Notes: generated by a model from the sequence alone, not told the origin. A stretch of 64,000 nucleotides of DNA from Asparagus officinalis (GCF_001876935.1 NC_033803.1:54750068-54814067); one strand, 5' to 3'. Positions 20,380-31,947 are shown, counted from the stretch's first letter. Program-made: numbers and translations.

Positions 20380-21687
20380 CCAGACTGTGCCTTGGACATC
20401 AAAAAGGTGCATGCAGCTAGAATTGAACTGGAGCCTCAAAACTGGCGGTTCCACATCATTGACTATGTCTTGCACGATATTTTACTGGAAGACATAAAAG
20501 AAAGAGACTCTGTCCGATGAAGAAAACCAAGATTCTATTACTGGAAGACATATTGTCGCGCGTACGATGGTCTGCTACTCTGATATATTTCGACTAAAGA
20601 AGCAATGAAGGTTCTTAAGGAAGTGCAAGATGGAACCTATGGTGCGCACCAACCCAGTCCTAAACTCTATGATCATCTAAGAAGAATGGGACATAATTGG
20701 CTAACTATAGTTAAGGATGCAATCGACTATACCTGACGGTGCCACGCATACCAAATACATGCCGATTACATGCACTAACCCCCGGAGTATTTGCACCCTT
20801 CGGCCACTTGAAGGCCATTCGAGACATGGGTAATGGACTTTTCGGTCCCATTTTCCCACCTTCTGCTAAAGGCGGCCATTTCATTCTGGCAATCAACGAC
20901 TACTTCTCAAAGTGGGCTGAAGCAGTTCCACTCAAGGAAGTAATAACGAGTGATGTCATCAAATTCGTCAAGTACCACATCATCTACCGATATGGTGTTC
21001 CAAGACAGATCCTGCATGACAACGGCCCTCAGTTTGTCAGCAACACGTTCATCAAATTCTACGATAAATTCAGAATTCAAGACGTCTCGTTAACAACATA
21101 CAATCCTGCAGCAAATGGATGGACTGAAGCTTTCAACAAGACACTCATCAAGATTTTATCAAATCTAGTGAGAACCAACAAACGAGTCTTGGATGACAAA
21201 TTAGGCAAAGCTCTCTAGGCCTGCCGCACCATAGTCCGTACACCTACTGGAGTAACTCCATATTCTTTGGTGTATAGATGTGAAGCCGTCCATCCCTTAA
21301 AATTTCAAATTCAATCCCTTCACATCGTCCTCGCAGCAGGGATGACAATGGTAGAACAACATCAGAGACATCTCGAAGAACTTGAGATGTTTGATAAAAA
21401 GTTCCTAGAAGCTCAGTAGCAAATTGAGTTTTACCAAGCCAGAATCTCTAGGGCCTTTGACAAGAGAGTCTGACAGTGGAGGTTCAAGGAAGGAGACTTG
21501 GTTCTTGCCATCCGGCGACCAATGATACTTAATTCTAAGAATAAAGGTAAATTCCAACCTAAATAGGAGGGACCATTCGTAGTTGTGATAGTATACTCAA
21601 ATGGTGCATATCGCTTGGTCAACCGAGATGATGGTAAACGCATGATGCTAATCAATGAGAAGTTTCTGAAAAAGTACTATCTTTAGT
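20380..21687 (+). pseudogene. pol: Integrase of element C
   Basis: Zinc-binding part near 20640-20760 (YGAHQPSPKLYDHLRRMGHNW ... CHAYQ; one Cys lost). The core is open at 20739-21218: FILAINDYFSKWAEAVPL (first Asp), GVPRQILHDNGPQFVSN (second Asp), NGWTEAFNKTLIK (Glu), so the DDE triad is kept. C-terminal part: WRFKEGDLVLAI and KFQPK-stop-EGPFVV, a GPF-type tail, ending LINEKFLKKYYL-stop at about 21687. It would join element DNA to the chromosome. Stops at 21217 and several later sites. Confidence 0.85.
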
Positions 21688-22435
21688 GCATTCTGAATAA
21701 CCCATTTGATGAGAAGTTCCTGGAAGATACCATGCACGGTATTCTTAAGGATGGCCTGAAATTAGCTGATTATTCTAGATAGAAAACCAACTATCTGAAT
21801 AATCCATGCTTAACCATGATAAAAATGGTTAAGAACCTCCTACTGTGGCTGTTTAATCAAGTCAAGATGATTAAAACCCTCCCAATAGTACTTTTGGAGC
21901 ACTCTTTTTTTGAGATGAGATTCAATGACTTCATCAAGTCAATATTTTCTCACTAAACTCTGAAATATTTCAAGGATGAAGCACATCCCATTTTCTTTGA
22001 CTCCCTTAGGAATAATTCTCCTTCATCCAATTCTTGGTTGGTTTTAATCGCCAATATCAATTCCATCAACTCCCACTATGACTTACCAAGCTTTCTTTCA
22101 TCGAGATGAGATTCAATGACTTCATCGGGTCAATATTTCCTCATGAAACTCCCTCAGTCTAATTGTGGAGGGATTGATGACTCATAGTCCTCCGCCATAA
22201 AATCCCTCACTAATCAAATTAAATGACAGTGGGTCTACTAAAATTCCTCATGGTTAAAACCACTCAAACTCCTGCTGTGTCCATGCCTTTAACACTCCAA
22301 CTATTGAGCTTCTAACACAACATCCCAAATTTTGATCCATGGAGATTTTCAAAACCCCTTCGTGTCAAGATCTTGTCACTTGATATCGAAAACCACCACT
22401 AAGTGATTCGTACATGTCAACATTCCTACTATTAT
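21688..22435 (+). other. Start of the long 3' non-coding region of element C
   Basis: No open frame of note. Contains 'gaagttcctgga', 'aaaaatggttaagaacctcc' and 'cgagatgagattcaatgacttcatc' steps, the last present twice (about 21911 and 22102). The same steps occur in H at 38660-38820, so the region is homologous between the elements. Confidence 0.65.
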
Positions 22436-22885
22436 TTGTACCTTCACTCCTACTGTTTCTTGGTCAAACCATCCTACAATTAGGGCTAAAGCTAAAATCC
22501 CCTCTCGTTTCCTTCAATGAACGAGAGGTCCACTTTGAAGTTAGACGATTAAACCTTTAAATAGTTAGAATCGTTCAAAACTCCCACTTGGTCAAACCTT
22601 CCTATAGTTAGGACCAAAGTCAAAATCCCCTGTCGATTCCTTCAATGAACGAGATGTCCACTTGAAAAATTAGAATCCCCTTTTGATAAACGAAAGGCCT
22701 CCACCCAAATTGAATGATCAAACCTATAAAAGTTAGGGTTGTCCCCAACTTCCACTTGGTCAAACCTTCCTACAGTTAGGGATGAAGTTGGAATTTCATC
22801 TCGATAAATGAGAAATTCACCTTCAGATTAGGTAGCCAAACCTTTCGATAGTTAGGGTTATCCAAATCTTTTTGATTCTCGGAAT
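22436..22885. repeat. Diverged repeat array GGTCAAACCTTCCTACAGTTAGG in element C
   Basis: Four to five diverged units joined with 'ccttcaatgaacgagaggtccac'. This is the reverse complement of the array at 4010-4490 in A. Here the units differ; in A the last two are near-identical. Confidence 0.75.
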
Positions 22886-23094
22886 GGAGACCCCACTCTT
22901 AGTTTCACCTTTCAGGATTCTTGAAGTAGAGATCCTACTTTGAGTTTCTTTCTTTTAGCATGAAATAGAATATAAAATTCTTCCTCTCTAGCATTGGGTT
23001 CGTGTTATCCCTAAGAGAAGACAAATAGGAGATAGAATATAAAATTCTCCCTCTCCAGCATTAGGTTCATCTTTTCCCCAAGATAAGACATAAG

Positions 23095-24230
23095 TTTTCA
23101 ACAAAATAAAAATTCATGCCTTCCATGCATGACGAAATTTATCTCGATCACTAAATAGAGATAATTCTACTCCTAACACGCATTGCGTGTTAGTCTTTTG
23201 CCACAAAAAAGTTACCAGAATCCATATCGGGGGGACTTTATCTTAATCCCTAAATAGAGATAAGCCTACGCCTAATACGTGTTGCCAGTTAGTCTTTTGT
23301 CATGAAAAGGACACAACAATTCATGTCTAGATGACTTTATCTCAATCCCCAAGTAGAGATAAGCCTACACCTAACACGCGTTACCGGTTAATCTTTTATC
23401 GTGAAAAAGACACTAGGATCCTTACGTGGGGGACTTTATCTCAATTCCTAATTAGTGATAAGTATGCCTCTGACGCGTGCTGCCGGGTAGTACATTCCCG
23501 TCAAAATAGCAAGGCCCACGTATTCGACATCATGACTGGTCATTATTAATAACACCAGAATCTATGCCTCACACTTAATGGGGAATTTATCTAGTCCCTA
23601 ATTAGAGATAATTCTACGCCTAACACGCGTTGTCGGTTAGTCTTTTGCTATGAAAAAGACACTATAATCCATATCTAGGGGACATTATATCGATTCCTAA
23701 ATAGAGATAAGCCTACGCTTAGCACGCATTGCCGGTTAGTCTTTTGCTATGAAAAAAACACCAGAATTCATATCTACGGAACTTATCTCAATTCCTAAGT
23801 AGAGATAAGTCTACGCCTAACATGCGTTGTCGATTAATCTTTTGCCATGAAAAAGACACCAGGATCCTTACATATGGGACTTTATCTCGATTCCTAATTA
23901 GAGATAAATTTGCATCTAACATATGCTACTGGGTAGCGTATTCCCATCAAAATGACAAATCCCACGTATTCGATATCGTGACTAGAATCCATGCCTCACA
24001 TGTATAGGGAATTTATCTTTATCCCTAATCAGAGATAAGTCTACACCTAACACACATTGCTAGTTAGTCTTTTGCCATGAAAAGACACCAGAATCCATAC
24101 CTGGGGGAGGGGGGGAATTTATCTCGATCCCTAAATAAAAATAGGTCTATAAGTAACATGCATCGCCAAATAGTCTTTTCGCATGAAATGACAAAGTCTA
24201 TGTATTCAAAATCATAGCATTAAGTCTAAG
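23095..24230. repeat. About ten ~100-bp tandem units with GTCTTTT/AAAAGAC hairpin, element C
   Basis: 'tttatctcgat.cctaa.tagagataa' returns roughly every 100-150 bases (about 23138, 23237, 23336, 23434, 23585, 23686, 23880, 24009, 24116). Each is followed by 'taacacgcgttgccggttagtc' and a stem-loop of the type GTCTTTTGCCATGAAAAAGAC. Mirror image of 3190-3790 in A. No coding potential. Confidence 0.8.
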
Positions 24231-24600
24231 AGGGTTACTCTTCTTAGCAAAACATTACATGTGAAACAGGTTTAAATAATTCACATGCTAGCCCGATTCA
24301 AACGGTAATCTATAAAGGCACGTCAAATTCGTTCATTACTAAGGATTTGCCAAAATTCCAATGAGCATCCTGCAAAGGATGATTAAGTCTATGTGTTCAA
24401 AATCATAGCACCATGTTTAAGAGGACTCACTCCTTTTAGCGCAACGCTATGTGCGGAACGGATTTAAACAATCTACATAGAAGCCTGATTCAAACGGTAA
24501 TCGGTAAAGGCATATCAAATCCATTGATTGCTAAGGGTTTGGCAAAAATCTTGAAAGTATTATGATTATTTGTTCGAATGTGATGGAATCATAATAAAAG
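24231..24600 (+). repeat. Two diverged ~170-bp repeats, element C
   Basis: 'ttcaaaatcatagca..a.gt.taagagg.....ctc' followed by 'agcccgattcaaacggtaatc.ataaaggca' appears at about 24206-24360 and again at 24395-24545. Related to 3190-3300 of A (reverse complement). Non-coding. Confidence 0.65.
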
Positions 24601-25570
24601 AAATGCACTAAATGAGATACTTTGTTTTCATTAATGAAGTCAAATCAAAATGAAGATACAAGAGTGGAGATACTAATCCAAACACAATTTGTGGTCAAGA
24701 ATCTTAAGTTCCAACCTAGAGAGGTCATCTGCATAACCCTTTTCAAGCTTGACCAACATATTAGCCTAGATAGAATCTTCAGAGGCATCCAATATCTTTG
24801 TGGCTTAACTTCTCAGCTTACCAAACTTCTCTTTTGCTGGCTCTTGCTTCTCAAGTGTCTGCTTTCAGGAGCTTTCTAGGATAGCTAGTTCACCTTCGAG
24901 AACGGCACCAGAGTTTTTGGCATACTTAAGGGCCTTTTTGAAATTGTCTATCTACTCACATGAAGCCCTCTCCTAAAATTTTGGCCATGAACAAGTCTCT
25001 CAAACCTCAAAAATTTCGACCAACATCCCTCGAAAAACCCATTCAACATTTGGTCATATTCACATACCCACAACCAAGTTTCAATCTTTTCCTCAAAATC
25101 AAGAACAAGAGTTCAAATTACCCTCTTGAATCAAGATCAAACACATGACAAGGAGACTATGGAGAAAAGCTTACCCAAATAGAAGCTTGAACCCAAGAGG
25201 AGGTTTTAAATGACAAGAGTTTGAGTAAGTTTAGAACTCTAATAGACGAGGGGTTTGGGTTTAGAAAAAAAGAAGTTAGAAGAAGGAGGAAGAAGATGGG
25301 AGTATGAAGGTGATAAAAGGCCAAAAATTTCGGCCAAAAAATTCAAAACTCCCCCCAAAAGGACCAGTCCACCCCTTTTTTTCTCTCTCCCTACGCATGA
25401 CACACATGGTGTTTAGCGCCTAGGGTAAGACACCAAGCGTGACTCGTGCCTAGGGTGAGACACCACATATGTCTCGCCCACCAGGGGGTCTTGGGTGTTT
25501 TGACAATGCTGTTTTCGTCCGTTATCAGCTGTTTTTGCTCGTTATCGGCTGTTATCACCCGTTTTATTAT
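24601..25570 (+). other. Non-coding 3' segment of element C
   Basis: About 1 kb without repeats or convincing genes; purine-rich around 25230-25300. Between 25395 and 25490 there are several GAGACACCA / TGTCTCGCCC steps, like the U3 palindromes. A loose counterpart is at 600-1170 in E; element A lacks the segment. Confidence 0.55.
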
Positions 25571-26379
25571 ATTTGAAGCTCGTATTCACACCTGATGAGT
25601 ATATGAGTATAAAATGCATCTCCTTGAACCTCTAATGGGTATAAAAGGTTAAATTGATTCTCGAAACTCCAAGGAGTATATGAGTATAAACTGATTATCC
25701 GCACTCTAATGCCTTAAGAGCTTAAACTGTGTAGATTCTAATTAACGTATAAGTATAAATTATGTTCATAAGAGTCAACACCGGTCAACGCTTTGTAGTA
25801 AAGGTCTGTGCTAGTCAACACGTGAATATGAGCGTCAACGCTTTGCAGCAAGTCAACGCCGATCAACACGTTGCAGGGACACAACGCCAGTCAACACGTT
25901 GTAGTGAGTCAACGCTAGTCAACGCATTGCAGTGAGTCAACACGTTGCAATGAAGGTCAACGTACATCAATGTTTTTGCCAAAATAAGGCTCAAGCACAT
26001 TCACACCACAACGAAGGTTGATGCCGGTCAGCGCGTCGATAATTTAACCGAAATAAGGCTCAGGAAAAATTCAAAGTCAAAGGATAATCCCGGGGAGGTC
26101 AACCGCAATTCAGATACAAACTCCTAATGAAGGTGATTAGTTTAACATCGATTCAATGACACAAGCTAATTCAGAAATCCACACGCTAGTCTTAGTTCAA
26201 GATTTCAACAATGGTCAGAGGATAAACATTGCACCGGAATAAATTTAGCTATTTAATGAAGAAACTGAATAGACTGAAAGCTGAAGAAGTCAATGAATTG
26301 AAGGCCGAGCATATCATATCCAAAGTATTCAAGCCTCCTCTATAAAAGAATAAGGCTGCAACACTTTGGCGTGGGTATC
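25571..26379 (+). repeat. Pre-LTR zone of element C: AGTATATGAGTATAAAC and GTCAAC(A/G)C repeats, polypurine tract
   Basis: Three 'agtatatgagtataaa' type units at 25600-25760, then about ten GTCAACGC/GTCAACAC steps at 25780-26080. Then sequence alignable with 9080-9577 of E, ending CACTTTGGCGTGGGTATC at 26362-26379, a mutated polypurine tract. Confidence 0.75.
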
Positions 26380-27381
26380 TGTAGGCGTTAAAAATTACCT
26401 ATAGGTTCCCGCATGCAGCTTGAGATGAAGCGAAGATGACGAACGCCATCATCTAAGTCAAATGAGATTATCTGATGCTGTGAAGAAGCAAAATTCATGA
26501 AACGAAATAGTGAAGTGTACAATCAACGAAACACGCGAAACAGCCAAACAACAAAGCGACGAAGTACCGGAACATTTCAAAAAGAGGGAGACATTGTGTG
26601 TGTCTCGCCCAAATGGGTGAGACACCATGTGTGTCTCGCCCACATGGGCGAGACACCATGAGCGTCATGGCCGAGATACCATGTGTGTCTCGCCCCTTCA
26701 GAACCTCCCACGACGTGTTTTTCGAAAGATTTTTAGGTTTTTCCAGAACCTCCCTTACTACCTTAAGGCTATCCTTAAACGTGGGAGAGTAGTTATTAGC
26801 TGAAGATACATTCTTATCCACAGATACGGCATCTAGAAGCTTATAAATACAACCCTAGAACCCTTATGCACTGGTAATTTGCAATTGAATTGGTAATTTC
26901 GAGCTTTGAGACGAATTGTTGACCTTGTGGGAGTAGAGCTATAAATTTCAAATCTGAGGGTGAGTTCTTGTCGAGTTCTTCAGCAAAAAAAAAGAGTTCA
27001 AGAGATCTACAGCCCTTTTAGTACCCTTCAGTTGATTCCTTAAGATCGAACATTTTTTCGATCTTGAGAAGAGTATTTATCTCGCGTCTTTGAAATATTT
27101 ACTTCTGTGATTATTTCTCTTACGAAGCAAGAACATCGAGCCTTCAATTTATTCAATCCGGATCTGATTTCTTAGTGGTCAACGGTGAAACCATCCCCGA
27201 CACTAGCAAAGATCCCGTGCAAGCAGCGATCGTTAAACGATCCTGCGTGTGTTTTTAGGAGATCTCTCTTTTTGTTTTTGTTGTAACAAGAGATCTTATA
27301 AAAAGATCAACTCTTTTGAATTTGTGTAAATGATAAACGTTGTAATGGATTCGACAATGAAAAAGATTTCCGACGCAAACA
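26380..27381 (+). repeat. 3' LTR of element C
   Basis: Begins TGTAGGCGTTAAAAATTACC and ends ...GACGCAAACA, with TATA box TATAAATA at 26842-26849. Two full TGTCTC-N12-GAGACA palindromes at 26601-26624 and 26632-26655. Flanked by ATAAC at 27382-27386. Confidence 0.88.
26601..26655. promoter_or_regulatory. Two TGTCTC-N12-GAGACA palindromes in the 3' LTR of C
   Basis: First at 26601-26624, second at 26632-26655, spacers both 12 bases, about 190-240 bp upstream of the TATA box. The 5' LTR keeps one full copy and a half site. Confidence 0.6.
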
Positions 27382-27386
27382 ATAAC
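27382..27386. repeat. Target site duplication (right) of element C
   Basis: ATAAC, against ATAAG at 12418-12422. Confidence 0.7.
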
Positions 27387-27542
27387 TAGGTGATCAAACA
27401 ATAATTTTCCATAAAGTGATGCATGTCAAACACATTACATATAGGTTCATTGAGGAGAGTTGGGTTCTGTAATACTCAAACTAATTTATGACATCGAGCT
27501 CTTGATATGCAAAGAAACGTCATTTGTTTAGTGCTTGTGTCA
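27387..27542 (-). repeat. LTR of element D, remaining part
   Basis: Matches 30804-30962 ('aataattttccataaagt.atgcatgtcaaacac'). On the minus strand the LTR would begin TGACACAAGCAC here. Joined with 11365-12422 it gives one LTR of about 1.2 kb. Confidence 0.78.
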
Positions 27543-27559
27543 TAAATAATTTCCTACGT

Positions 27560-28180
27560 TACTAGTGTTGAGTGTGAAAGTATGCAGAGAACTTTAAAAT
27601 CAACCAGGGTTTATAATCCTAATAAGAATAGGTGGGCTACTACTGCTGAGATGATCACTGGGATTGTTCCCTTTATTACAGTTGTCCATGATAAGAAGTG
27701 GTTCTTTAAAGGCATGACTCACATAGACAAGTTGAAATGAGTTCTATGATCCTAAAACCAATAGCTGGTCTGTAGTTAACAATTGAATGGTCACTGGATG
27801 GAGAAATCCAAGCATTTCTATCAATAGAAAGCTTTATGCTTTAGATTGTAGGGATTGTTGCAAGCTGAGAGCATATGATGAACTGAGTTATTCATGGAGC
27901 AAGTTTATGGATGGAAGAATTCAACATTTTGAAGAGTTCTCGTTCTTGGGAGGCTGCAACATTTGTTTTTGTTAATGAAAATCTAGGCATTATTTATAAT
28001 AATATGATCATAAGTCTTGTTTATGTGTTAAATCCTGAAAAGAATATTGAAACTAGTAGTGGTTAGCATTAGGAGAGTTTGGCTAGAAAAGTGTAGCTCT
28101 AGACTTTTGTTGCAAAGACTTCAAGTAGGTGTTGATAAGAATTTGGTCATGCCTCTTAACCAATACCCAATAGTTCTCTT
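27560..28180 (+). pseudogene. F-box/kelch-repeat protein fragment (At1g55270-like)
   Basis: Reads CESMQRTLKSTRVYNPNKNRWATTAEMITGIVPFITVVHDKKWFFKG, then after a stop YDPKTNSWSVVNN-stop-MVTGWRNPSISINRKLYALDCRDCCKLRAYDE and SWSKFMDGRI. After a shift comes VNENLGIIYNNMIISLVYVLNPEK and a weak tail. The WRNPSIS.N.KLYALDC.D.CKLR.YDE block and the NNM.ISLV motif are those of the C-terminal kelch repeats of plant F-box/kelch proteins of the At1g55270 type (from memory of the family). The F-box and N-terminal kelch repeats are absent. Such proteins select targets for SCF ubiquitin ligases. At least three in-frame stops and no visible introns: a captured or inserted gene fragment inside element D, on the opposite strand. 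Confidence 0.75.
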
Positions 28181-28879
28181 CATTTGACTTTCTGTAGGAA
28201 ATCATTTAACCCTAGTTTCAATTGACTATGAGAAAAATAGTAAATTTCAGATATTCTAAACATATCATAGAATAGGTTTTGGGAATGTTTCATGAATTTG
28301 ATTGTGAATTATTAGATAGGAAAAAGAAAATAATGACAATACAAATAGGAAAAAACTTCAATTTATTTACAGCTCTTGCTATTTTTTTATGGAGTGAAAA
28401 AAATTCCTTTGGCTTGTGTATGATCCTTTTCTCTCTAACAGCTAATGAACTAAGATAAAGATTAAAAGAAGTACTAGATGTACAATCGAATCATGATAAG
28501 TCTTGAATGTCATAATGTCAAATTACATATAGATTTATGCTTATGTAAAAATAGATTTGGGTATTTATTTATCACTCATGCATGAACAAGGAGTCAGATA
28601 ATGAATAGAGATTGTGGATCAGATAGTTTGAAGAATTTTCGAGTGAAATCATCATTAACAATGTAAGATTAAAAATAAGGGATGAGTAAAAAGCCCAAGC
28701 ATAGAAGAAATGAACACTTGTCGATTGTGAAAAATAAGGTGAGCATGGAAAATGAAAGAGTTGAAGCATAAGAAATGATTGCCAAAAATTTGAATTCTAA
28801 AAATTTGCAATCTATATCTGTTCCTTTTCTTTGAGTACCCGATTCTCCTCTCAATTACCCAATCTCTCCTCCCTCTTTT

Positions 28880-28880
<1 letters not shown>
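28181..28880. other. Interior of element D, no gene seen
   Basis: AT-rich sequence without long frames, known motifs or clear repeats. Might be the 3' flank of the captured kelch gene or degenerate element D. Confidence 0.4.
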
Positions 28881-28912
<32 letters not shown>

Positions 28913-28936
28913 CTCTCTCTCTCTCTCTCTCTCTCT
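28881..28936. repeat. (GA)15 followed by (CT)13: palindromic microsatellite
   Basis: 28881-28910 is uninterrupted GA and 28911-28936 uninterrupted CT, forming a near-perfect 56-bp inverted repeat with no loop. Confidence 0.95.
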
Positions 28937-29059
28937 TCCTATGAGCAAAGTTTTGTAAGAGGTGTTTAAAGAGAGATTAAAGAGGAGTTTAGTAGGTGTG
29001 GTTTAGTGGAAGATAGGAATTAGTGGATTATGAGTGGAGGAATTTGGCGGAAGGGGAAT

Positions 29060-29510
29060 TACGATTAGGGGGTATTACAATTGCCTTTCATAACTAAGAA
29101 GATCTGCATAATCCATCCACCCGGTGAACTTTTAAGCAACTTGAACATTATTTAATATTTGAAATAAGAATGACATTTATGAAGAATTTAAAACAAAAGC
29201 AATCATTAATGTTTAGCCAGAAATAAGTACGCCTCTTTTGGTGCTAATAACTAACATTTACATTTGGAACAATTCACACCTTATTATAGTTTTGATACGT
29301 CGTCCGATCTAAGTACGATGACCGAAATGTATCAGTGGATGCTCCACCTTTGTTCGTACATGAATTTTCGTACTTGTATTATTGCAAATACCAAGCTGAA
29401 TCCCCGAAGATGTCATACTAATCCATGTATGAATTAATATCATAAAAAGATCCCCTAAAAGTTGATTATACTTTGGGGTATTACATCTCACCCACCTTAA
29501 AACAAATTAA
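29060..29510 (-). repeat. Possible chromovirus LTR fragment with polypurine tract
   Basis: On the minus strand, 29509-29488 reads GGACTTAATTTGTTTTAAGG then TGGGTGAGA, directly followed by TGTAATACCCCAAAG. This resembles the end of a chromovirus pol, its polypurine tract and an LTR start (family knowledge). TGTAATACCCC occurs again at about 29078-29068. No second LTR end could be fixed. Confidence 0.35.
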
Positions 29511-29730
29511 GTCCAAGCACACATGGGACAACTGGAGTAAGGGTCGACATTTTTGGGGCCATAGTGATCCCCCAAAATTTGATTCGTCAAGACTAGGACT
29601 AGAGAATACGGGTATTGGAAGTCAAAAGAAGTATTTCTAAAAAGAAAGAACTCATTCTATACATGCTCTATTTTTGGCCAAATTTTAGTTTTTTCTTGTA
29701 TATAGGACGAGACAACAATTAGTAAGCCTA
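29511..29730 (-). other. Short remnant between possible LTR fragment and PBS of D
   Basis: No frame or motif recognised; expected to be 5' untranslated sequence of element D. Confidence 0.35.
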
Positions 29731-29744
29731 GGCTCTAATACCAA
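29731..29744 (-). other. Primer binding site of element D (initiator tRNA-Met type)
   Basis: On the minus strand TTGGTATTAGAGCC, one base away from the common plant PBS TGGTATCAGAGCC, eight bases downstream of the LTR end. Confidence 0.65.
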
Positions 29745-29752
29745 TAAAACCC

Positions 29753-30962
29753 TATCACACCTCGGTTCCAAAACTTAAAAACTTAGAGCGTGACTCAGCT
29801 GGCAATGCAACCATACAGTCACATTCACGCCATCAGATCATCCTGTATATAGATATATTGCCAAAAGAACTACTACATAGAGGATGTAACAAAAAAAATA
29901 GATAGATAAAGAAATCTCTAAAAAAGACAGAGTTCTCCTATAAGTCCACAACTATCCAAAGTAGGAAAGAGGAAAAATACATCATAGTTTGGAGAACCAC
30001 AGGTGATTACAGGAAAAGTCTAGAATAATTGACTACCTAAATAAACTAAAGCTGATAGGACAGAAGGTGTTAACTATCTCTTGGCCTGATCCTCAAAGTA
30101 CTCTTCATCATGTGAAGAAAGAATGATCCCCGAGTCTAAGGTGCGCAAACCCTATGAGTGTCAGAAAACTCCCAGCAAGTACGTAAAATGAGCAAATTGT
30201 GTGCGCATATGTGCAAGTGGAAGGTATAAAGAAAAGATGAAATCTAAATTAAATATGACTAAAAAGAAATGCTATTTGTAGATATTGTGAATCAATCTAT
30301 CACATAGCATATAAGCACATTATTCTTATTTTACATTCTATTTGTATATACAGTATCATGTGTATAAATTGGACTTCCCTTAACACGTCCCGGGAACACG
30401 GCTTCAAGTCAGGTATTGGCTTTTGGCCCTTGCATATATAACTCAAGATATCAGGAATGTGCATGAGCTTGTTTATATAACTTTTATATTATCCGTCCAA
30501 TTTCACTTTATAAACTCCATATTTGTTGCTTTAATTTAAGTAACTGTGTATGAAATGTTATGTACTAACCGCAGAGTTACCATGGAAAAACTTCCAAAAA
30601 ACTATTAAAATTAACCATGATCCAGAATATGTCCGATCAAGATGGGTGCATCGTCTAGTCGATGCTACAATAGTAATAGCCAAGGAAAAACCTCATATCG
30701 GGAAATCGATATCGAGGTTATAGCCATGCTTTGAAAGCACACTTATAAATCACATTTCTTGCAGGGTTCATCTTCATGCACAGTCTCTCCTATTGGATGA
30801 CAACTAGGTAATAAAACAATAATTTTCCATAAAGTCATGCATGTCAAACACAGTACATATAGGTTCATTGAAGAGAGTAGTGTTCTATACTACTCGAACT
30901 AATATATGATATCAAGCTCCTGATATGCAAAGGAAATGTCATTTGTTTGGTGCTTGTTGTTA
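29753..30962 (-). repeat. 5' LTR of element D (minus strand)
   Basis: 1210 bp matching 11365-12422 plus 27387-27542. With the PBS beside it, this is the 5' LTR. D's interior is only about 2.2 kb and lacks gag-pol. The bases outside the two LTRs (CCCTT at 11360-11364, GGTTT at 30963-30967) do not form a duplication, so a rearrangement is possible. Confidence 0.7.
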
Positions 30963-31947
30963 GGTTTCATGTTTATGAGCCTATTATCTATCTAGTTTTG
31001 ATGATTTACAAACAATTCCTAACATCCTGTGTCGAATGTTTGTATTTATTTTGTTAGGTAATACGCACAAATATCCATGTTTGAGATTGGATGGACTTGC
31101 ACATTCACAATCACATTCAAAGGAGATTGGAAGGAAATCAGAATGAAGATTTGCACAATTCAAGTAAAGATTCATTATTGCTTCACTCACAACCAAAACG
31201 AGCTAATTGAAGATCATTTGCCTTGGGTACATTAATTTAGGTGTTTATACTTTGTGTGTTATTATACTTCAAGCTATAAATTCATACACACACATTGGTT
31301 TTTGATTTATCATTATTTTTTGATTATAGACTTAACGACATGATTTTATATCAATTCTCAAGTCTATAAATCTATTAGAAAGTGTTTTAAAATTTGTTTG
31401 GAATGATTTCATCAAAATTAAGTATTTAACGTTTTCACATTTTTGAGCAGTTTGCAAAATATATGAGTTTTCACAAATGGGAAATTAAATTTGAAATTTT
31501 TTCTAACATGTTTAATATCATGTTTACAAACATTTCCCCATGGTTTACAAATTTTGGAGTTGATTTACTATGTTAAATCGATTTCACAAACTCAAGTGTT
31601 TCAGAAAATTTCAGAATCTGTAATATATGTTTTAAAATAGTTATTTATCATAAATGGGAAGTTATATTTCAGAAATTCTTTCTTTAACGTATTTACCTAC
31701 ATGTGTAGAAACATCCCTCTAAATATTAAGATTTGTGGAGTTGATTTACTATTTTTAATTGATTTTATAAATACAGCTATGCAAAAATTTTAGGATCTGC
31801 CAAAACTGTGTGTGCATGTATTCGATCGACCGACAGACCTCTTTCGGTCGACCAACACACCTCTTCCAGTCCACCGAGGGTCCAAATTCAGTTGACCAAA
31901 CATAGAATTTAGTCAACTGAATAGAGATCCATTGCATAACGGCTAGT
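30958..31947 (+). repeat. Possible Ty1/copia LTR fragment
   Basis: Starts TGTTAGGTTTCATG and soon has 'agttttgatgatttacaaac', plus a 'tcggtcgaccaac' step near 31850. All are reminiscent of Angela/SIRE-type copia LTRs. No PBS, partner LTR or coding part is visible; cut at 31948 by element G. Family assignment is tentative. Confidence 0.35.

Larger units (their letters stand above)
12423..27381 (+). mobile_element. Element C: Tat-lineage Ty3/gypsy retrotransposon, complete but degenerate
   Basis: About 15 kb with LTRs at both ends (952 and 1002 bp), a PBS at 13378-13396, gag, protease, RT, RNase H, second (archaeal-type) RNase H, integrase, a 4.7 kb 3' non-coding region with tandem repeats, and a polypurine tract. 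This domain order, with the extra RNase H between the first RNase H and integrase, is that of the plant Tat clade. Every coding domain carries stops or shifts. It is inserted within an LTR of element D, with duplication ATAAG/ATAAC. Confidence 0.9.

Noticed and set aside
23331..24007. Two similar small frames (72 and 61 codons) in C's 3' region
   Set aside because: They recur because the underlying ~100-bp tandem units recur; the A array does not keep a comparable frame.
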